From positions 558,001 through 622,000 of the forward strand of contig NZ_CP060724.1 in the NCBI RefSeq assembly GCF_014397255.1: a DNA stretch of 64,000 nucleotides, given 5' to 3'. Of the stretch, positions 23,236-32,751 are shown in pieces. The notes beneath the pieces were generated by a model. It worked only from the letters and a program-made list of their open reading frames with translations, had not been told where the DNA came from and did not search any database. The position numbers and the translations under genes were made by a program. This DNA is from Weissella diestrammenae. Lineage in GTDB: Bacteria > Bacillota > Bacilli > Lactobacillales > Lactobacillaceae. Position 1 is the stretch's first letter; every line of letters starts with the position of its first letter.

Positions 23236-23943
23236 TTAAAACGATTCTGGTGTGACAAATTTTAGCTTTTCTGACCAATCAACCGCTGGGTACTTACGTT
23301 TCAAACTGATTTCAAGCAATCGCAAGGCAAGGTTGCCATTACGCGTTAAAATCGGTCCATGAAAATAAGTGCCATATACGTTCTTATAAATGAGGCCTTC
23401 GCCACCATCTTCACCATTATTTCCTTTGCCTTTTAATACCTGTCCTAATGGTCGTTGATTATCGGCAATAAACGTCCGTCCTTGATGATTTTCAAAACCA
23501 CGATATTTTTGACCAGTTTCTTGATTCACAATTTCTACATTGCCGGTAAAACGATTATGGGGTTGATTCAAAGTATAGTGTTGCATGGCACCAACACCTT
23601 CAATTCTTGTGCCATCGGCCAACAAGAAATATTGACCTAATAACTGGAAACCACCGCAGACACCCAGCAACGGACCGTCCGCTTCGATATATCGTTTAAT
23701 TCCTGCAGCTTTTAACGGCAAGTCCTTGGCAACAATCGCTTCTTCGTAATCTTGACCACCGCCAAATAGGACAAAATCATACTGTTGATCATCAAATTCA
23801 TCACCAATCGATACAAGTGAGACGTCCAAGTCAACACCTATTTGTTGCGCATAATATCGTAATGCAACTAAGTTACCATAGTCACCATATGTGTTCATTA
23901 AATCGGCATATAAATGCGCGGCATGTAATTGATAGTCTGCCAT
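23236..23943 (-). CDS. gatD: Lipid II isoglutaminyl synthase glutaminase subunit GatD
   Basis: A 235-residue class I glutamine amidotransferase that supplies ammonia to MurT, amidating the alpha-carboxyl of D-Glu in lipid II to D-isoglutamine. The nucleophile is Cys96 in LLGVCGGFQLLG; the catalytic His is in GTYFHGPIL. LFGGGQDYEE forms the oxyanion region. It is 59 bases downstream of murT, its obligate partner. Amidation is needed for efficient cross-linking in Gram-positive bacteria. Confidence 0.95.
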   Translation of the reverse strand: MADYQLHAAHLYADLMNTYGDYGNLVALRYYAQQIGVDLDVSLVSIGDEFDDQQYDFVLFGGGQDYEEAIVAKDLPLKAAGIKRYIEADGPLLGVCGGFQLLGQYFLLADGTRIEGVGAMQHYTLNQPHNRFTGNVEIVNQETGQKYRGFENHQGRTFIADNQRPLGQVLKGKGNNGEDGGEGLIYKNVYGTYFHGPILTRNGNLALRLLEISLKRKYPAVDWSEKLKFVTPESF

Positions 23944-24002
23944 TTTTTACCTCTCTATCGTCAAGCTCTGACTCTAACAAATCTCACTTTTAAGCACCTA
24001 AA

Positions 24003-25349
24003 TTAATAACCGCCCGCAATGAAGCCTTGTTGTGCCAATTTTTCTCGCAACTGCAACATCGCTGTATACGTTGCAGCAATGTAAACATGTGTTGTTGGCA
24101 TTTGGTCAATTGCGGTCACAATATCATTCAAATCAGGATAATAAGGATGATCACCATATCCAGCCATTTTCAAACGCACATATAGATCTCGATAACGCTC
24201 ACCACCAGTAGCAACTGTTTGTACACCCATTGTTTTGAGCGATTCAAAATCAGCATCCCAAATCCAACTCGTATCAATACCATCTGCATAGTTCGCATTT
24301 AATAGTGCAATCAATGAGAATGGTTCTGAATCAGTTTTCATCATATCCAATACTTGATTCGTTCCAACTGGATTTTTGATTAACACAATCGTCACTTCTT
24401 TATCATGTACGCGAATGACTTCTTGTCGACCAAATATTTGTGCATTTGCTTCGAAAGCATGTTTAATTTGGCTCACTTCCACACCTAACCAACGACCAAC
24501 AGTATATGCTGCTAATGCATTGTAAATATTATAAAGTCCGCCTATTTCAATCTGGAACGTCTCGCCATCAATGTCAAAGTTAGAAAAACGCGGCGTCAAT
24601 TGATTAATCTTTGTCACTGCATAGTCCAGTACCGGCCGTTTAAAATCATCTGAGTGCGAAAAATAAAATCCCTGATTAGCATACGTTCGAAAACGATAAG
24701 ACAAAATCGTATGATCTGTTGGTGACAAAACACCATCAGTATTTAACGGAGCACGCTCATCACCTGTGGCTGGCAAATGGTTAAACCCAAAATATAGCTT
24801 AGGATTCGGTAAATCACCACGCATAAAGACAGGTGAATCTGCATTCATAATCACCATTGCTTCTGGTACAAGCCGAATGCCTGCTAGTATTTTTTCATAC
24901 GTCGTATAAATTTCACCATATCGATCCAATTGATCTCGGAAAATATTCGTCAATACGAAGGCTTTTGGTTTTAACTGCTGTGTCACAGCTGCAACATTAG
25001 CTTCATCCACCTCCAAAATCACTAATGTCTTTTCAGCGACATCTTTAACTTTGGCTGATAACATGGTAGCAATCACACCTTGCATCATATTTGAACCTGA
25101 TGGATTTGTGATTACGTTATCATATTTTTCACGCAAAACTCGTGTGATTAAAGCGGTTGTCAGTGTTTTACCGTTGGTACCAGTTACAATAATGACATCA
25201 TACTGATTGGCCATATGCTGTAGTGCTTGCGGATCAATTTTCGCAGCCAATTTACCTGGTAATGATGTCCCACCTCGTTTAAGTACATCATGTAATAGCC
25301 AGTACGTTGTCCGACCAACGATTGTTGCTAATGAACTTTTAAAACTCAT
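24003..25349 (-). CDS. murT: Lipid II isoglutaminyl synthase subunit MurT (no zinc-ribbon cysteines)
   Basis: A 448-residue Mur-ligase-like ATPase that uses GatD-derived ammonia to amidate D-Glu of lipid II. The P-loop is VTGTNGKTLTT (about 56-66), and the conserved NYADGIDTSWIWD lies near the catalytic Asp. In S. aureus and S. pneumoniae MurT, the middle domain carries a four-cysteine zinc ribbon (CPxC ... CxxC) inside the ATPase domain. The matching stretch here, residues about 205-243 (LSPTDHTILSYRFRTYANQG, then SHSDDFKRPVLDY), aligns well but has no cysteine, and I see none anywhere in the protein. The flanking fold looks intact, so I expect it to be active without zinc. Operon with gatD. 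Confidence 0.93.
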   Translation of the reverse strand: MSFKSSLATIVGRTTYWLLHDVLKRGGTSLPGKLAAKIDPQALQHMANQYDVIIVTGTNGKTLTTALITRVLREKYDNVITNPSGSNMMQGVIATMLSAKVKDVAEKTLVILEVDEANVAAVTQQLKPKAFVLTNIFRDQLDRYGEIYTTYEKILAGIRLVPEAMVIMNADSPVFMRGDLPNPKLYFGFNHLPATGDERAPLNTDGVLSPTDHTILSYRFRTYANQGFYFSHSDDFKRPVLDYAVTKINQLTPRFSNFDIDGETFQIEIGGLYNIYNALAAYTVGRWLGVEVSQIKHAFEANAQIFGRQEVIRVHDKEVTIVLIKNPVGTNQVLDMMKTDSEPFSLIALLNANYADGIDTSWIWDADFESLKTMGVQTVATGGERYRDLYVRLKMAGYGDHPYYPDLNDIVTAIDQMPTTHVYIAATYTAMLQLREKLAQQGFIAGGY

Positions 25350-25662
25350 GCCTTACTCCCATCTCATGTTTGCCTGAGATAATGGGTTTTTCTCCCACTA
25401 ATTTGCAAAATATATGTCTTACATTGTACACCAAAATCAACAATGTTTAAACGGCTGAGTGCCTTCACTAAGGTCTCAATCACTATTAAGTTCTCAAGTC
25501 ACATTGTACTTTAAATCAATCTTTTCCTTAATCATGCGTCGATTTATCCACCTATTTCAAACAGATGTTAAATTGCTTTTCAATCCAACAGATACTTGAA
25601 TGACACTATAAAAAAAGACCTTGAAATTTGCCAAGGTCAATTGCGGTTCCCAATCACCAGCA
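25350..25662. other. 313-base gap between murT and the oligoendopeptidase
   Basis: It holds the murT 5' region (a possible extended -10, TGTACAAT, near 25430, and a TGGGAGAAAAACCCA hairpin near 25384-25398) and the oligoendopeptidase terminator at 25611-25640. No other gene is seen. Confidence 0.55.
25611..25640 (-). terminator. Terminator after the oligoendopeptidase gene
   Basis: GACCTTG (25617-25623) pairs with CAAGGTC (25632-25638), followed by seven T on the minus strand. Confidence 0.9.
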
Positions 25663-27471
25663 TTATACAAATTGTGCTGATAACGCCAAATAATTTTGAA
25701 TATCTTTTTTCACCATATCAGCCCCAGCCTGCCAAAAATCTGGTTGCGTTAAATCAACACCCAAATGTTGCTGGGCCAATTCTTCAGTTGACATTGCAGC
25801 TGTATCACGTAACAAAGCAATATACGCCGTTTCAAAATCTGGTTGTTCTTGAGCCCATGCGTAAATACCAGCACTAAATAAATAGCCAAATGTATATGGG
25901 AAATTATAAAACGGCACCGTATCACCATAAAAATGTAACTTAGAAGCCCAAAAATGTGGATGTTTTTCCGTTAGAACACCTGCAAAAGCATCTTCTTGCG
26001 CGGCACTCATCAATGTATTCAATCGGTCAGCTGTCACATAACCCTTAGCACGTTCTTGATAGAAAGCATTTTCAAATTCAAACCGCGCATGGATGTTTAG
26101 AAACATTGCGACTGGATTCGCCATTTTTGCATCCAGCAAAACGACTTTTTCAGCATCGCTCTTTGCAGCAGATACACTTGCGTCATTGACCACTAATTCG
26201 GCAAATGTTGATGCCGTTTCAGCGACATTCATTGCGTATTGATCCCGCAATGGTGGTAAGTCTGTTAATACACTCGAATGAAAACCATGCCCCAATTCAT
26301 GGGCAATGGTTGCAGCATCGTTAACCGACCCAGTAAATGTCAGAAAAATACGCGATTCATGGATATCCGGCACACTTTCCATCCATCCACCCGGCTGTTT
26401 GCCTGGTCGATTTTCGGCCTCAATCCATCGATGTTCAAAAGCATGGGCCGCAAAATCAGCCATTTTTGGCGAATATTGCTTAAAATTTTGAATAATCAGT
26501 TGTGCGGCAGCATCATAACTCAATTCTGTTGGTGTATAATCTCCCAGCGTTGTAATTGGTGCAACTTGGTCCTGCCATGCAATACCATCCAGCCCCAACA
26601 ACTGTGCCTTTCGTTCAAAAAATGGTTTAAACATTGTTTTATTCGCATCAACGACTTGCCACATCGTCTCAAGCGTCTTTTTTGACATGCGATTTAACAT
26701 CAACGGTTCACTCAGGTAATCATTAAACCCGTGCGCTTTTTGCATGGTCAACCTTGCCCCAGCAATATGGTTGAGCGAATCAGCAGCGAGATTTTCTGCC
26801 TGCCCCCACATGACTTCATAGGCCTGCATAATACGTCGGCGTACTTGCGCATTCGGATAACCATCTAATTGATTCAGCGCCTGTCCCGCAGAAATCGTTT
26901 GTTCGTGATTGTTTTCATCTGTAAATGTCAAACTCAACGTGCCAGCTAATGTTTCATAATGTGCAGACCATGCGTGAATGCCATCGACTGCTAATTTGGC
27001 CATCACTTCCTCAGTTTGATCATCCAATAAGCGTTGGGCTTCTCGTCGCAATTCTTTTAACGCAAAACTAATATCTGTAAAAGCAGGAAGCTGCATAATT
27101 TGTTCAAATACTGATGTATCAAACGTTGCCAATATTTTTTTTAAACCATTCTCAGGCTCATTCAAAGCCACTGCCAATGATTCGACCTGTGACATATACG
27201 GCCGGTAAATGGCATTAGTAAAATCTGCGGCAAAATGCGCATTAACAAATAGATCAACCGTCAAATGACCTGCGAGAATCGTTTGATAATCTTCAGTTAA
27301 CTGAGCTAATTTTGTATAATTTTCCGTCTCATCACTTAACTGATACTGCCTAACCGCATGCGAAAACGAATCAATTTGTTGTTGTAATAATGCTAATTTT
27401 TTCTTCAACGCCGGCGAGTGTATCCCACCCGGAAAAATAGCATCCAAGTCCCAATTTAAGGAATAAGTCAT
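25663..27471 (-). CDS. M3-family oligoendopeptidase (PepF-like)
   Basis: A 602-residue zinc metallopeptidase that hydrolyses short oligopeptides in the cytoplasm. The zinc-binding motif is in IAHELGHGFHS, and the downstream zinc Glu lies in AETASTFAELVVND. No signal peptide or membrane segment. AAAAGGAG precedes the ATG. PepF belongs to this family; length about 600 is right, but this branch resembles the secondary oligoendopeptidases of lactic acid bacteria more than the first-described PepF, so I leave the symbol blank. It helps supply amino acids in an organism rich in peptide and amino-acid transporters. Confidence 0.88.
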   Translation of the reverse strand: MTYSLNWDLDAIFPGGIHSPALKKKLALLQQQIDSFSHAVRQYQLSDETENYTKLAQLTEDYQTILAGHLTVDLFVNAHFAADFTNAIYRPYMSQVESLAVALNEPENGLKKILATFDTSVFEQIMQLPAFTDISFALKELRREAQRLLDDQTEEVMAKLAVDGIHAWSAHYETLAGTLSLTFTDENNHEQTISAGQALNQLDGYPNAQVRRRIMQAYEVMWGQAENLAADSLNHIAGARLTMQKAHGFNDYLSEPLMLNRMSKKTLETMWQVVDANKTMFKPFFERKAQLLGLDGIAWQDQVAPITTLGDYTPTELSYDAAAQLIIQNFKQYSPKMADFAAHAFEHRWIEAENRPGKQPGGWMESVPDIHESRIFLTFTGSVNDAATIAHELGHGFHSSVLTDLPPLRDQYAMNVAETASTFAELVVNDASVSAAKSDAEKVVLLDAKMANPVAMFLNIHARFEFENAFYQERAKGYVTADRLNTLMSAAQEDAFAGVLTEKHPHFWASKLHFYGDTVPFYNFPYTFGYLFSAGIYAWAQEQPDFETAYIALLRDTAAMSTEELAQQHLGVDLTQPDFWQAGADMVKKDIQNYLALSAQFV

Positions 27472-27523
27472 TGTTTAAAACTCCTTTTCGTCTCATAAAC
27501 GTGACAACAATCCACCACTCAGT

Positions 27524-28960
27524 TTATCTTGTTATTCGTTCATCATTCATAATCGAATGTTTTATACCATATACAAAATAAATCACTACACCTAACACAA
27601 ACCAGCCCAGCATCATCACTTTTGCATCAATTCCCAAGCCCATTAATACACCAAAGGCACTAAGCGCCGCTATGGCTGGTAAAATTGGATACAATGGCAT
27701 TTTAAATGCTGGATCGGTTAGATCACGTCCTTCACGTGGGCGCAAACGATAAATGCCTAAGGACACGAAAATAAAGGCAACCAGTGTCCCTGCCGAAATT
27801 AATTGCGCCAATTGCGAAAATTCAAAAAATTCCGAAATCAATACTGCTACAGCAGTCAGACTCCACAACCCAACATTAGGTAAATGCTTGGCGTTGAGCT
27901 TACCAAGTTGTTTTGGTAATAGTCCATCACGACCAAAGGAATAAATCAGACGTGAACCTGCCATACTCATACCAATCAAAGCACTTAACATCCCTACAAC
28001 CGCAATTGCACCAACCACTGCAGCCACAATTGGATGACCAATCATTCGTAATGCCCAAGCGACCGGTTCAGCATTGTTGGCATACCGCGTATATTTAAAC
28101 ATACCAACTAAAACAATTGAAACAGCTGAAAAGAGCACAACCGCAATCAATAATGAGCCCAATATACCACGAGGCATTGTTTTACCTGGATTTTTAGCTT
28201 CTGCTGAATTAGCAGCAATCGAATCAAATCCGATATATGATAAGAAAATTCCGGATACACCAGCCCAAATTCCCTGCCAACCACCAAATGGACCTGGCTT
28301 AATTGTTGCATCATAGGCAGGTATAAAAGGATGTAAATTCTTAGTTTGAAATGCGGTTAATCCGACTAATAAGAAAAGAACAATCGCAAATATTTTTGCT
28401 AAAACCAGAAAAATTTCAACCCGTGATGCGTTCTTAACACCTCGGCTTAATAATGTCGTCACAAGTAAAATTGCCCCAACAGCAATCACATCGCCAAAGC
28501 CACCTGATAAAATTGGCGTTGCAAACACAGTCGGAATTTGTACACCGAGTTCAGTGAGCAAACCACGTAAATTTGCTGACAAGCCTGAGCCAACAAAAGC
28601 TAAGGCAATAAAGTATTCAGCCAATAATGCCCAACCGGCAATCCAACCAAAAAATTCACCAAACAAGACATTAATCCAAGAATATGCTGAACCAGCAAAG
28701 GGCATGGCGGCAGCCATTTCAGCATAGGCAAACGCAATGAGTCCCGCGACAATTGCGGCGGCAATAAATGAAATAATTACCGCTGGCCCTGCATGACCAG
28801 CCGCAATAACACCTGGCAACGTAAAAATTGATGCAGATACAATCGTACCAACACCTAAAGCCAAAAAATCCTTTACTCCTAGCACACGCTGTAGCTTTGC
28901 ATCTCGATCCTCATAATTTGCCGCATCTTCGCGACGACTCATTCGTTGCCAAATCCCCAT
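27524..28960 (-). CDS. APC-family amino acid permease (cationic amino acid transporter type)
   Basis: A 478-residue permease with about 12 membrane helices. It has the APC helix-1 signature LGVGTIVSASIFTLPGVIA and the YTRYANNAEPVAWALRMIG loop typical of the CAT/YfnA subgroup. The N terminus, MGIWQRMSRREDAANYEDRDAKLQRVLGVKDFLALGVG, fits that group. The ATG at 28960 is preferred over 28966 because GAGGG is 7 bases away from the former and only 1 from the latter. Substrate unknown; broad amino-acid uptake is likely. It has its own promoter. Confidence 0.85.
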   Translation of the reverse strand: MGIWQRMSRREDAANYEDRDAKLQRVLGVKDFLALGVGTIVSASIFTLPGVIAAGHAGPAVIISFIAAAIVAGLIAFAYAEMAAAMPFAGSAYSWINVLFGEFFGWIAGWALLAEYFIALAFVGSGLSANLRGLLTELGVQIPTVFATPILSGGFGDVIAVGAILLVTTLLSRGVKNASRVEIFLVLAKIFAIVLFLLVGLTAFQTKNLHPFIPAYDATIKPGPFGGWQGIWAGVSGIFLSYIGFDSIAANSAEAKNPGKTMPRGILGSLLIAVVLFSAVSIVLVGMFKYTRYANNAEPVAWALRMIGHPIVAAVVGAIAVVGMLSALIGMSMAGSRLIYSFGRDGLLPKQLGKLNAKHLPNVGLWSLTAVAVLISEFFEFSQLAQLISAGTLVAFIFVSLGIYRLRPREGRDLTDPAFKMPLYPILPAIAALSAFGVLMGLGIDAKVMMLGWFVLGVVIYFVYGIKHSIMNDERITR

Positions 28961-29011
28961 ATTCATACCCTCTACTGTTTTATTTATTAATCGTTTTCAC
29001 ATAATTCTTTA

Positions 29012-29040
29012 ATAATACATGACGGAATAGCGTTTTTCAA
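29012..29040 (-). promoter_or_regulatory. Promoter of the APC permease gene
   Basis: TTGAAA (29035-29040), 17-base spacer, TATTAT (29012-29017) with an upstream TG, on the minus strand. Confidence 0.75.
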
Positions 29041-29078
29041 GCAAATTACACCCGAGATTCATTTAATCAATCCTCTCT

Positions 29079-29906
29079 CTATTCCACATGATAGGTTTTT
29101 TCATCAATAAGATCAAAACTTGGATACCTATCATTTAAACTTTTAATCGGTGTTATTTGCGCTGTTTGCCAGAACTTCTTTGAATTAGTGGCCCCCTCTA
29201 ATTCACCAATGACGATTAGCTCACCCTTAAAATGCATCCGAATCCATTCTAAAACCGCAACATCAATTTCTGAAGTGTCAGGCGCCCAACTCATAATAAT
29301 CACTTCAGACTGTGCCCCATATTTTTCCAATGCTAATTGGACATCAAGGTGCTCAACCGCAGTGATTTCAGATTGATGGCGAACATCAGGTTGATTAATC
29401 CATGTGGCATTATCGATTGCGACAATTAGTTGGTCTTGATTACACGCCCGCAACCCCGCTGTTAAATAACCTCTTCCAGCCATCAATTCAAGTGTTGTTC
29501 GACCATTAAGGTACTTTGATAGGGCTTGAATCCAAGGTGCCGAAATATATCCGTACATACTGAATTGTTCAATGATGAAATCTCTAAAATGACGGAACAA
29601 AAAATCCAATTCTGATAGTGCATTGATTTGCGTCTGCCAAAAGGCATTCCCCAGCTCAGGTTGATTTGGATAACGTGCCAATACTGATTGTTGTAAATCA
29701 GCGATCATTGCCTCATCTATTTCTAACACCGGCAACCTTGGCGGTAAATTCCCCATTTTTAATGCTGAAATGGCATCAATAACCATTTCAATCAACTGAC
29801 TAATCTTTGGTACCATTTTAAATTGGGCTTGATAATGCAACAGCTCATTGAGATATTCCTCCTCAATGAGCTGTTCCTCACCAACATGTATCTGTTGATT
29901 TTTCAT
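29079..29906 (-). CDS. SAM-dependent methyltransferase-like protein
   Basis: A 275-residue protein of unrecognised subfamily. Residues about 30-150 are helical with no known motif. The C-terminal half looks like a class I methyltransferase: motif I is TLELMAGRGYLTAGLRA (about residues 144-160), an acidic post-I strand is LIVAIDNATW, and VIIMSWAPDTSEID is where motif IV would lie. No DNA- or rRNA-methylase signature (NPPY, DPPY) is present, so the substrate is unknown. The ATG at 29906 comes just after the XRE-regulator stop at 29908, and the only ribosome-binding site (AAGGAGAT) is inside that gene, so the two are translationally coupled. A longer reading to 30008 overlaps the regulator and is rejected. 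Confidence 0.6.
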   Translation of the reverse strand: MKNQQIHVGEEQLIEEEYLNELLHYQAQFKMVPKISQLIEMVIDAISALKMGNLPPRLPVLEIDEAMIADLQQSVLARYPNQPELGNAFWQTQINALSELDFLFRHFRDFIIEQFSMYGYISAPWIQALSKYLNGRTTLELMAGRGYLTAGLRACNQDQLIVAIDNATWINQPDVRHQSEITAVEHLDVQLALEKYGAQSEVIIMSWAPDTSEIDVAVLEWIRMHFKGELIVIGELEGATNSKKFWQTAQITPIKSLNDRYPSFDLIDEKTYHVE

Positions 29907-29907
29907 A

Positions 29908-30315
29908 TTAAAATAAATCTCCTTGATGATTGACTGGTAGGTCTTCATCAAAACTAAATATACTATTTTTTTCAGCAAAATGACGATTGATAATTTGAAA
30001 AATGTCAAATCGATCCTGATCCGTCAAAGCTTTACCGTTATAATCAATTTCTTTACCCGATAAGAATAACAAAGACAAATCGGTCTTTTCGACACTAATC
30101 CGTCCCACGAGAAAGTCCATTGTTACATCAAAGAAATCCGCTAATTTTCGTACTTCTAGATATGAAGGTGACCGGTCACCACGTTCCCAATTACCAATCT
30201 GCGCTGCAGTATTTGGCTTTTGACCTGGATCTAGTTGTTTATTCAACGCTTCAGCCAGAGTCTCTAGCGTAATATTGCGACTTTTCCGCAGTTCACGTAA
30301 TCTTTCTGGAAACAT
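29908..30315 (-). CDS. XRE-family transcriptional regulator
   Basis: A 135-residue protein. An N-terminal Cro/CI helix-turn-helix (about residues 4-72) reads RLRELRKSRNITLETLAEAL ... TAAQIGNWERGDRSPSYLEV ... LADFFDVTMDFLVGR. The C-terminal 60 or so residues have no recognised domain. AAAGGGG precedes the ATG. It is the first of a two-gene unit with the methyltransferase-like gene, and probably regulates that unit; the target is not known. Confidence 0.85.
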   Translation of the reverse strand: MFPERLRELRKSRNITLETLAEALNKQLDPGQKPNTAAQIGNWERGDRSPSYLEVRKLADFFDVTMDFLVGRISVEKTDLSLLFLSGKEIDYNGKALTDQDRFDIFQIINRHFAEKNSIFSFDEDLPVNHQGDLF

Positions 30316-30390
30316 ACCCGGTCCCCTTTCTTCTTAATTAAAATCCATTTGATACTATTTTACCGAAAAAAAAGTAAGATTACCATGTTC

Positions 30391-31251
30391 TTATATGTTT
30401 TTATTAATATTTGTTGATAAAACTAAAACATCGACCGTCACTTGAGTTAATTGTTTTTGTTCCGCAGCAGCTTGTGCCTCCGGACGCGCACCCCAATGCA
30501 AAGGTGTCATGTGTAGTAAATCGACCCACAAATCCATTGGAATTGTCCATGAATACGTAACGTGTTCACTTGTCATGTCAGGGTAATGCGCTGCAAATAA
30601 TTCTCGTACTCGCGTATTATCATAGGTATGATTCTCTGATGTCGTCGGATAGAGCATTTCTCGTAATTCTTTGAGGTAACCACTAGCTGGAATAACCTTA
30701 ACCAAGTGACCATTTGGTTTGGCAACCCGGTTAAATTCACGATATGCACTAGGTGAAAAGAACTCGATGACACTATCGAAACTTTGATCATTAAATGGTA
30801 ATTGGGCCAAATCAGCTACCGTAAAAAAAGCATCAGTCGTCAGCTGGGTCGCCAGATTAATGCCCGCTTTACTAATATCAAATCCGACTGCAGTATCACC
30901 AACCTGCCGCCGCTCCAAAAGACGCATGAGTGGTGTTCCTTCGCCAGTACCAACATCTAAAAGTGTTTGTGGCGTATCAGGAAGCGCCCGACCAACCGCA
31001 TCAATAATGCCATCAAAAAGGCCGGCTGCCAGCACTCGCCGCCGTGCAGCCAACATTTTATCATCATATTCTGTATTCACGGCATGGTTCAAAAACACTA
31101 AACTACCGCGTTTATTTAAATCAATTTGATGCCCATTAACACAAACCAAACTATTCTCATTCAGATGATCATAAGGTTGATCACAAACTAAGCACCGAAA
31201 CAATGTTAAGTGTTCAGTCACAAATTGACGTCCTTTTTCTATTTTCTTCAT
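30391..31251 (-). CDS. rlmA: 23S rRNA (guanine-N1)-methyltransferase, RlmA(II) type
   Basis: A 286-residue methyltransferase. The N-terminal zinc finger (FRCLVCDQPYDHL ... LVCVNGHQIDLNKRG) and the SAM motif LLDVGTGEGTPLMRLL are diagnostic of RlmA. In Gram-positives this enzyme (RlmAII/TlrB group) methylates G748 in 23S rRNA helix 35; RlmAI of E. coli methylates the adjacent G745. It starts 31 bases after the pepV stop, so it probably shares that transcript. Confidence 0.9.
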   Translation of the reverse strand: MKKIEKGRQFVTEHLTLFRCLVCDQPYDHLNENSLVCVNGHQIDLNKRGSLVFLNHAVNTEYDDKMLAARRRVLAAGLFDGIIDAVGRALPDTPQTLLDVGTGEGTPLMRLLERRQVGDTAVGFDISKAGINLATQLTTDAFFTVADLAQLPFNDQSFDSVIEFFSPSAYREFNRVAKPNGHLVKVIPASGYLKELREMLYPTTSENHTYDNTRVRELFAAHYPDMTSEHVTYSWTIPMDLWVDLLHMTPLHWGARPEAQAAAEQKQLTQVTVDVLVLSTNINKNI

Positions 31252-31282
31252 GCTACTCCCATATGAATTGCGTTTTATTTCA

Positions 31283-32715
31283 TTATTGATTATTTTGCTT
31301 TGGATTGCCTAATAAAATTAATGATTCAGCAAAAATTGCCATTGCTTTGGTCAGATTAGCAACCGGCGTGTTCTCATTTGCCTGATGACTCGACACTGGC
31401 ACATCTGGGAACTGACCACCAAAGGCCACACCACGGCGCAATAAACGCGCGTAGGATCCACCATTTGAAGTTTGTGGCCGCCGATAAAAGCCCGTCTGAC
31501 TCGCATAAACTAATGATAGCGTCCCCACTAATTCATCTGTTTCCGATACAAAGTGCGGTAACATACTAACACTTTCTTCAGTTAACAGCATTGGTATTCG
31601 CTTACCAAAGCTTATTTGTACCTGCTTTTTTATTTTATCAACTGTTACGCCTAATGGGTAGCGAATATTTAAAACGATTGCACCTTGTCCATGGTCGGAA
31701 TAACGCATTTCACCAACATTTAAAGTGAGCCTTCCCATGACTTGATCTTCATACGACAAGCCAATCTTAACCGCAAACGGATCATCATGCACTTGATGAC
31801 CAATAAAATTTAAAAATTGTGCCGCATGCCCTGCAAATTCAAAACGAGCTAAAAAATTAGCTAAATACGTACCGGCATTTTGTCCATCTTCTGGATATGC
31901 ACCATGCGCTTGTTGCCCGAAAAGTGTTAATGCGACACGTGATGACTGGTTAATTTTATTCGCTTTTCCGCGTAAAAAAGGATAACGTTTCAAATAATTT
32001 GCATAGGCGTGTATGAAAGCATCTTGATCTGGTACATCTACTCGAGCACGAGCTTCACCAGGAACAACATTGGCGCGATCGCCGGCAATAAATCGTTTCA
32101 AGCGATAAGTACCCGCAGACTCACTAGCAAATCTCAAACGCAAAGTTACAAACCCTTTCTCACCATTAATCACTGGAAAAGCGCCATCAGGCGAAAAGCC
32201 CATGGTCGGCTCCCCTCGGCGGCAAAATATTGTGGTAAATCACGCCAACCCGTTTCTTCGTCGGTTCCAATAATTAAGCGGATTTTACGTTGCACCTGAA
32301 TATGATTATCTTTCAAATACTTCAGAGCATAGTATGCACTCATTAAATCGGCCTTCATATCGTGTGCGCCACGACCAAAATAAAGCCCATTGAGAATTTC
32401 AGGTTTAAACGCATCACGTAACCAACCATCACCGGCAGCAACCACATCAATATGCGTTAATATCCCGATTGACTCTTCAGCTTGACTTGGTCCATATTCA
32501 ATCCAAGTCACTTGGTTATTCACACGACCATATGAAAAACCATCACGGCGAGCAAAAGCTTCCATTTTACTTAAGGCTCGAATCATATCGGCGCCATAAG
32601 GCGTTTGTTCACTGATAGTTTTGGAATCTAAGATAGACGGAATTTTGATAATTTGATCCAAATCATCAATCAATGCTTGTTCATAAGGCTTCGTTCGTTC
32701 AAACCATGTCACCAT
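31283..32715 (-). pseudogene. pepV: M20 dipeptidase PepV, frameshifted
   Basis: Two frames together encode one dipeptidase of about 477 residues. The first (from the ATG at 32715, with GGAGG upstream) ends after YFAAEGSRPWAF...; the second resumes EPTMGFSPDGAFPVINGEKG and runs to 31283. At the junction the minus strand reads GCCGAGGGGAGCCGACC. One more G in the run of four restores AEGEPTMGFSPDG. Metal and catalytic residues are split across the two parts: THIDVVAAGDGW, GRGAHDMKAD, GTDEETGW, and SSHQANEN near the C terminus. PepV would release amino acids from dipeptides. A homopolymer sequencing error is a serious alternative to real inactivation. Confidence 0.87.
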
Positions 32716-32751
32716 CTATAAGGCCTCCAATCCGTTCAATGTGGTACAACA

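Noticed and set aside
26278-26685. 135-codon plus-strand frame inside the oligoendopeptidase
   Set aside because: No start signal and no family resemblance; the opposite strand is a clear M3 peptidase.
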